DNA of 5,905 bases from Acidobacteriota bacterium (GTDB taxonomy: Bacteria; Acidobacteriota; Vicinamibacteria; Vicinamibacterales; Vicinamibacteraceae): NCBI GenBank assembly GCA_013695405.1, contig JACDAO010000067.1, forward strand, positions 1 to 5,905. Reading direction: 5' to 3'. Positions within the stretch are counted from its first letter, which is position 1. The number at the start of each line of letters is the position of its first letter. Of the stretch, positions 5,847 to 5,905 are shown piece by piece. The notes beneath the pieces were generated by a model. That model was given only the letters and a program-made list of their open reading frames with translations, did no database searches and was not told where the DNA came from. The position numbers and the translations under genes are program-made.

Positions 5847-5905
5847 GGCCCGCTCACCTTCCCGTGCGCGAGGGGCCGCTGCGGTCGAGTCTGCAAGTGT
5901 TTACT

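Larger units (their letters stand above)
5730..5905. other. Non-coding stretch upstream of the glycoside hydrolase gene
   Basis: No convincing gene is seen here. Possible frames on the minus strand are Arg/Pro-rich and resemble no family. Besides the inverted repeat and the TACAAT motif there is a GGAAGGTGAG string on the minus strand (about 5855-5866) that looks like a strong Shine-Dalgarno, but the nearest ATG behind it is about 20 nt away and opens only a low-complexity frame. The last bases at the right edge are relatively AT-rich and may belong to a promoter of a gene outside the window. Confidence 0.4.

Noticed and set aside
5687..5896. A 69-codon minus-strand frame at the right end beginning at TTG
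   Set aside because: Low-complexity Arg/Pro-rich product overlapping the hydrolase start; the Shine-Dalgarno-like GGAAGGTGAG inside it is badly spaced from any start.
5841..5905. A plus-strand frame from GTG open to the right edge with several cysteines
   Set aside because: Only about 21 codons are visible, the start sits inside the hairpin, and there is no ribosome-binding site or family resemblance.

Overview
The window is a GC-rich bacterial segment, roughly two thirds G+C by eye. All five recognisable genes lie on the minus strand and read from the right edge towards the left. In transcription order they are: a cytoplasmic clan GH-A glycoside hydrolase (4770-5729), a D-Ala-D-Ala-ligase-like ATP-grasp enzyme (3724-4743), a short DUF485 membrane protein (3460-3660), an ActP-type cation/carboxylate symporter (1567-3453), and an NYN-domain protein with two LOTUS/OST-HTH-like domains (1-1394) that runs off the left edge. 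No tRNA, rRNA, CRISPR array, insertion sequence or phage gene was seen. The taxon cannot be fixed from this sequence. High GC, poor Shine-Dalgarno signals and TANNNT motifs just before two starts suggest a high-GC lineage that uses leaderless mRNAs, such as Acidobacteriota, Myxococcota or another high-GC group. That is inference only.

Region by region: 5730-5905 holds no convincing gene. It has a perfect 9-bp inverted repeat (5821-5846) and a -10-like hexamer 5 nt before the hydrolase ATG. The hydrolase and the ATP-grasp gene are 26 nt apart. A further 63 nt separates the ATP-grasp gene from DUF485, and only 6 nt separate DUF485 from the symporter. All four may be one transcription unit, although the ATP-grasp gene also has its own -10-like motif. 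A 172-nt gap (1395-1566) with an extended -10 candidate precedes the NYN gene, which starts at TTG behind an AAAGGA ribosome-binding site and therefore probably has its own promoter.

Functionally, DUF485 plus symporter is a known pairing for Na+/H+-coupled uptake of short carboxylates. The hydrolase and ATP-grasp enzyme are adjacent and both lack export signals, so they may act in one cytoplasmic pathway, but no substrate can be read from sequence. The NYN protein is a probable RNA-processing or RNA-binding factor, independent of the others.

The most unusual points are the NYN-LOTUS-LOTUS-RGG architecture, which parallels eukaryotic MARF1-type proteins; a roughly 160-residue hydrophilic, probably periplasmic insertion inside the symporter; and the two leaderless-type starts. 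I see no obvious defence or mobile system.
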